A stretch of DNA of 64,000 bases from positions 62,001 to 126,000 of the forward strand of contig NW_011887297.1 in the NCBI RefSeq assembly GCF_000151315.2, written 5' to 3'. The translations under genes and the position numbers were made by a program. This document shows, piece by piece, positions 60,411 through 64,000 of this stretch. Every line of letters starts with the position of its first letter. Positions within the stretch are counted from its first letter, which is position 1. The notes under the pieces were generated by a model that ran no database searches, was not told where the DNA came from, and worked only from the letters and a program-made list of their open reading frames with translations. Source of the stretch: Capsaspora owczarzaki ATCC 30864. Its lineage: Eukaryota > Opisthokonta > Filasterea.

Positions 60411-61564
60411 ATGGCGCTCATTCCGCGCGTTGCTCGCGAGTCGACTGCGTTTCTGCTGTGCGACATTCAAGAGCGCTTCCGCAACTCGATTGTCCACTTT
60501 CCGTCTGTCATCCACGTCGCCACCACCATGGTAGAGTTAGCAGAGAGAGCGAGAGAAACGGTGAAATTTCGTATCATCTCCGACAACTCACGCTTCCCTT
60601 TTCCCTCTTCCCCCCCCCCGCCTGCTTTGTGCGTACAGACTCAAGCTGCGGGTATCCTGAACGTCCCTCTCATCGTGACCGAGCATGTAACAATCAACTG
60701 GATGCGTTCATCGTCGTTGCTGCTTGTCGACGCGCAGAAACACTCACACTTTGCTGCTCTGCGCCCATTCTTTTGTTCCAAATTATCCGTGATCTGGCAA
60801 CCTGACAGGTCCCACAAGGTACCACTTTCACAGATTCGACTCCAAGCATGATGAATCGTTTTGCAAACCGTTTCACCCCCACCCTTGAGCTGTGTGCAAA
60901 ACGAAACGCTCACGGTTTGGTTGTTCGTCGTTGACGTTGATTTTGGACAGTGTTCGGCAAGACCCTCTCGGAAATCTCGGCCGTCTATCCCCGCAATACG
61001 AACATTTTCTCAAAGACCAAGTTCTCCATGGCGACGCCAGAGGTGGCGTCGTTCTTGACTGCAGGCAAATTCCGCTCTGTCGTTCTGTTTGGCATTGAGG
61101 TGCGGTATTTTTCGTTCTGTATTGCTTTCAGCCATTTTCTGCTCTGTCCGGGGGTTGGTCAAGAACACACGTTCACCCACTCTTCTACATCAACCGCAGG
61201 CCCATGTCTGCCTCCAGCAGACCGCGTTGGACCTGGTGTCTGCTGGCTACGGCGTGCATGTTCTCGCCGATGGCTCGTCCTCTTCCCGCCAGTTTGAGCG
61301 CACCATTGCCTTCGATGTGAGTTTTGCCAAAGACGAATTGAGAGATGTGGGTCACTCTGTGACTTGGGGAGAGAGAGGGGAACAAACAACTCAATGAATT
61401 CGACCACCTCCTTTTGGCATTACAACCAGCGCTTGCGACAGGTTGGTGTCACCATCACTTCCAGCGAGTCCATGCTGTTCGAGCTGATGCAGGATGCCAA
61501 GTACGAGAATTTCAAGTCGATTCTCGAGCTGGTGAAGCGCACGCGTCCTGATTCCGGCCTGTGA
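60411..61564 (+). CDS. Isochorismatase-fold hydrolase, ISOC1/ISOC2 family
   Basis: Six exons (60411-60530, 60639-60686, 60809-60818, 60951-61099, 61200-61316, 61430-61564) give 192 residues, the usual size of animal ISOC proteins. The catalytic-type Asp is in STAFLLCDIQERFRNSI; TQAAGILNVPLIVTEH follows; TKFSMATPEV supplies the Lys; SVVLFGIEAHVCLQQTALDL supplies the nucleophile-type Cys. The C-terminus is LRQVGVTITSSESMLFELMQ and TRPDSGL, as in ISOC2. Exon 3 is a 10-nt microexon (GTCCCACAAG): it restores phase between the 48-nt exon and FGKTLSEIS and gives VTEHVPQVFGKT, aligning with the animal VTEQYPKGLG element. The substrate of this family in eukaryotes is unknown. AATAAA occurs nine bases after the stop. 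Confidence 0.92.
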
Positions 61565-61572
61565 AGGCACCG

Positions 61573-61578
61573 AATAAA
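61573..61578 (+). terminator. Candidate poly(A) signal AATAAA
   Basis: AATAAA just after the isochorismatase stop codon, which would give a very short 3' UTR before the convergent ARPC5 gene 335 bp away. Confidence 0.35.
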
Positions 61579-61898
61579 TACAACCAAACCAAAAACCAAA
61601 CCATTCTAGTAATTCCAGACTCTGCAGAACTGGTGGTTTTTTGTTTTGGGGGAGGAAATGGTATATGTGCACGTCTAGAGATAACATTACCAGCACGCAC
61701 CACATCAGTAAAACACGACCGTTCAAGAAAACCCAAAACAAAACAGAAAGTGCTTTCAAAGCGTCCCAGACGCTGTCAAAGCGCGAAAAAAAAGTCGTGA
61801 AAAAGAGTGGCGGCGCTGGCTCTGAGGAAAGACACCGATGGCCAGGACAGGAGGGACGGAAAACGGGAGGTTGAACAAAAAAACGAGGTTTTGTTTTT

Positions 61899-63159
61899 TT
61901 AAAGCGAGCGACGGTCGGTGATGACACGGATAATCGAGCCGTGGCCACCAACAGCGAAAACCTGTGAGGCAACAGAGCGTGAAAGCGGCGGAAACAAACA
62001 AGAATGAGCTGACGTGCGGGAGAGCAGAGCAGCGAACAGAACAATGAAAGGCAACCTACCGCTGCGTGCCAAGCGAGCAAGATGCCGCTTTGGTTTTCGT
62101 CGTTCTTGCTCTTGCCGTCAACGTTCATGCCGCGGTACACGTACTTCATGAGGACGTCGATCTGCTCGGGGTTGAGGTTGCCGACAATCTTGGCAATATC
62201 GGCGGTCTTGGTTGCAGTCAAAACGGAGAGGACGGAGGCGACGCTCTTGTCCTGTATTTGTTTGTGTGATGGATGACAAAGTGAGCAACGTCGATGATCG
62301 CTTCTTCGTTCTTCGTTCTTTGGTTGTATGGAACGAGATTGAAAGCAGAAAATTTTGAAAGAATTTTTTTTTTTTTTTTTTTTTTTTGTGGTTGTTGTTT
62401 TTGCTGACTTTTGTTGATCGATCGTCTGTCTTTCCCTCCTCCGACTGACGTTGCCGTCCACACGCGCACATTCGCATATGCACACATACTCGCCCCAGAG
62501 CATCGTGAGTCTTCAATCTCATCACTCTGTCGTGCGCGGGAATCAGCAACAAAAAAAAAAAAAAAAAAAAAAACATTGAAAAAGGAAAGGGAAATGAAAA
62601 AAAAAAAAAACCCTCCTCAAAGTCAAACGGAACGCGAGAGTTCAAAAGGGGGACGACGCTCACGACACATCGGCCAGGCAAGGCATCTCGGTGTTTGTGT
62701 GGCGATGGCGATGACGATGACGACGACAAAGTGGTGACAATGACGATGGTGAGAAAAAAAAAAAGAGCGAAAAGAATTGGATTGAAAATAGTTAAAAAAA
62801 AAAATAAAATGAGATCTCTTTTCCTTCTCTCTCGCCTCTCTCTCTCTCTCTTCCTGTCCGCTGTCTGTGAGCGATCTGCTGCCCAACAAAGTGAAAAGGC
62901 AAACGAAAAAAAAACACAAAAAGTGAAGGGTGGCGCGTGCCTTGAGGGACTGGTCCTTGGCGTCGAGCGGCGGATCGGCGAGGGCGGCCTTGAGCGCTCC
63001 CTCCGTGTTGCCGCCAGTCAGCAGCTTCTTGACCTCGGCGTCGCGGGCGTTGACCTGGGCCGCGTTGTCGACAGCCTGCGACTCGTCCTCGTAGTTGTCT
63101 TCGTCGTAGGCGTCGACGTTCACCTTGCGGTAGGCAGTGGACGAGGTGTTCTTGCTCAT
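61899..63159 (-). CDS. ARPC5: Arp2/3 complex subunit 5 (p16-Arc)
   Basis: Smallest subunit of the Arp2/3 actin-branching complex. Three exons (63159-62941, 62251-62060, 61961-61899) give 157 residues, close to the 151 of human ARPC5. The start MSKNTSSTAYRKVNVDAYDE is nearly the human N-terminus; TEGALKAALADPPLDAKDQS, NPEQIDVLMKYVYRGM, LLAWHAA and VGGHGSIIRVITDRRSL align along the full length. The first junction is LK joined to DKSVASVL, corresponding to human VK-DRAGSIVL; the exon therefore ends at AAG followed by GCACGC, a GC-type donor. Intron 1 (689 bp) has several A and T runs. Divergent from the dehydrogenase gene with 408 bp between starts. Confidence 0.97.
62364..62388. repeat. Poly-T / poly-A tract in ARPC5 intron 1
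   Basis: A run of about 24 T; further runs of A follow near 62550-62572 and 62597-62610, all in ARPC5 intron 1. Confidence 0.85.
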
Positions 63160-63567
63160 GGTTTTGCTTTTGTTTGGAACAAAAAAAAAAAATGAAAAGT
63201 GAGCCCTGGTTGTTGTTTGAGCAGGTTGGTTGAGAATGCGAGAGAGGTGGGGAATTGCACTAAAATCACGATAGAGTGGGTATGACAGGGAGGAGGAGGA
63301 GGAGGAGGGTGGGGGATGATGGGAGGAGAAACAACGGCTCGTCACGAATCACAATTGAAAATTCAATGAGAGATCACTTCATCTCCCTTCCCCCCTCTCA
63401 AGACATACATGCAAAAATGCGTGCGCTTGACATTTGCACATCAACGACTTCCATTCAGCGATTGCGTCTGGCCGAATCGAGCAAAAACAACCCAACATGG
63501 AAGCCGAATGGAAGCCCAATTCACTTTTCAAAAATTTGCCCTCTCCAACGCAACACAATTCAAGACG
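63160..63567. promoter_or_regulatory. Divergent intergenic region, ARPC5 / dehydrogenase
   Basis: 408 bp between start codons. It includes a GGA-rich stretch near 63289-63310. No clear core promoter element. Confidence 0.4.
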
Positions 63568-64000
63568 ATGGCTGAAACGATTCCCGCAACGATGAAGGCG
63601 CTGGTCAAGACCAAGCCCACTGCGTCGTACGAGCTCGTCGAAATCCCCGTGCCGGTGCCTGGCGACGGCGAGCTGCTCATCAAGGTCGAGCGGGTCTCCA
63701 TCTGCGGCAGCGACATCAATCTGTACACTTGGAACGAAGGTTTGGCGAACGCGGTTGATGCTGATGGATGATGACGATGATGATGCGGCGTTGTCTGTGC
63801 TGATGATACGGCCTTGCTTGAGCGACGGGGCGTTGGTGCGCAGTGGGGAAGCAGCGGGATGTGGTGGTTGGAGCGAGATTTGGGTCGGGCAAGTTCTCAG
63901 GGCGATTGCGTTCCCCTCAAATGACCGCGCCAAGGTCTTCCCCATCGCGAACCATAAAAAAGAAGCAGCAACGTTGAAATATCAGATTGTGGAGTCCTTC
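63568..64000 (+). CDS. Zinc-dependent medium-chain dehydrogenase (threonine 3-dehydrogenase / sorbitol dehydrogenase type), 3' end missing
   Basis: Only the first exon (63568-63739) is certain. It encodes [20 protein letters not shown] then the GroES-like start of MDR enzymes: [20 protein letters not shown] and [15 protein letters not shown]. The Cys of ICGSD is the catalytic zinc ligand; [13 protein letters not shown] is close to the ICGTDVHIYNWDE of L-threonine 3-dehydrogenase, which is my preferred call over a general alcohol dehydrogenase. The rest of the window is intron or an unresolved second exon: a frame open to the end from about 63901 does not resemble the expected next segment. 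ATG 63568 is the first in frame, directly before the fold. Confidence 0.75.

Noticed and set aside
63901-64000. Second exon of the dehydrogenase at the right edge
   Set aside because: An AG and an open frame are present, but the encoded segment does not match the expected MDR sequence after the ICGSD block, so it is not claimed.

Overview
This is gene-dense nuclear DNA from a unicellular eukaryote. Most genes carry short GT-AG introns of about 70-200 bp, coding DNA is GC-rich, and introns and spacers are full of poly-A/T runs and simple repeats. The proteins look most like those of animals and their unicellular relatives: ARPC5, CTU1, mARC, SAMHD1-like, FTO-like, MVB12-like, CCDC86, and a receptor L-domain/FN3 surface protein. 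One gene, a Str2-type cystathionine gamma-synthase, looks fungal. A unicellular opisthokont (a filasterean such as Capsaspora, or a close relative) is my inference; no ribosomal or other species marker is present. Two assembly gaps (16712-17351 and 32725-32824) are runs of N.

Layout. 1-9.3 kb: cystathionine gamma-synthase (-, cut by the window edge), secreted M14 carboxypeptidase (-), NAF1 (+), ELO fatty-acid elongase (-). 10.2-24.2 kb: SH3-DH-PH RhoGEF (+), CTU1 (-), a large myristoylation-type LRR protein (+), CCDC86/Cgr1 (-). 24.7-37.6 kb: L-domain/FN3 surface protein (+), GT4 glycosyltransferase (-), NOP2 (-), mARC/MOSC reductase (+), and an intronless, strongly codon-biased secreted protein of unknown family (+). 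37.7-52.1 kb: ankyrin protein (-), MOV10-like helicase (+), SAMHD1-like HD protein with about 16 exons (-), and a protein kinase fused to a START domain (-). 52.3-64 kb: SPOUT1-type methyltransferase (+), FTO-like protein (+), MVB12-like ESCRT-I subunit (-), isochorismatase-fold protein (+), ARPC5 (-), and the first exon of a medium-chain dehydrogenase (+, runs off the end).

Transcription directions mostly alternate, so many genes are divergent pairs sharing a 120-400 bp upstream region. RNA modification and ribosome biogenesis are well represented (NAF1, CTU1, CCDC86, NOP2, SPOUT1, FTO-like), and membrane/cytoskeleton functions form a second theme (RhoGEF, ARPC5, MVB12, kinase-START). I saw no transposase, reverse transcriptase, CRISPR array, rRNA or convincing tRNA.

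The most interesting observations are: an FTO-family protein that lacks two of the three iron ligands but keeps both 2-oxoglutarate-binding arginines; a kinase-START fusion; a 10-nt microexon needed to complete the isochorismatase gene; and four introns that appear to use GC-AG borders, two with an identical 12-nt donor junction. Exon borders below were chosen by splice consensus, phase and conserved protein sequence; where all exons could be placed, the summed coding length is divisible by three.
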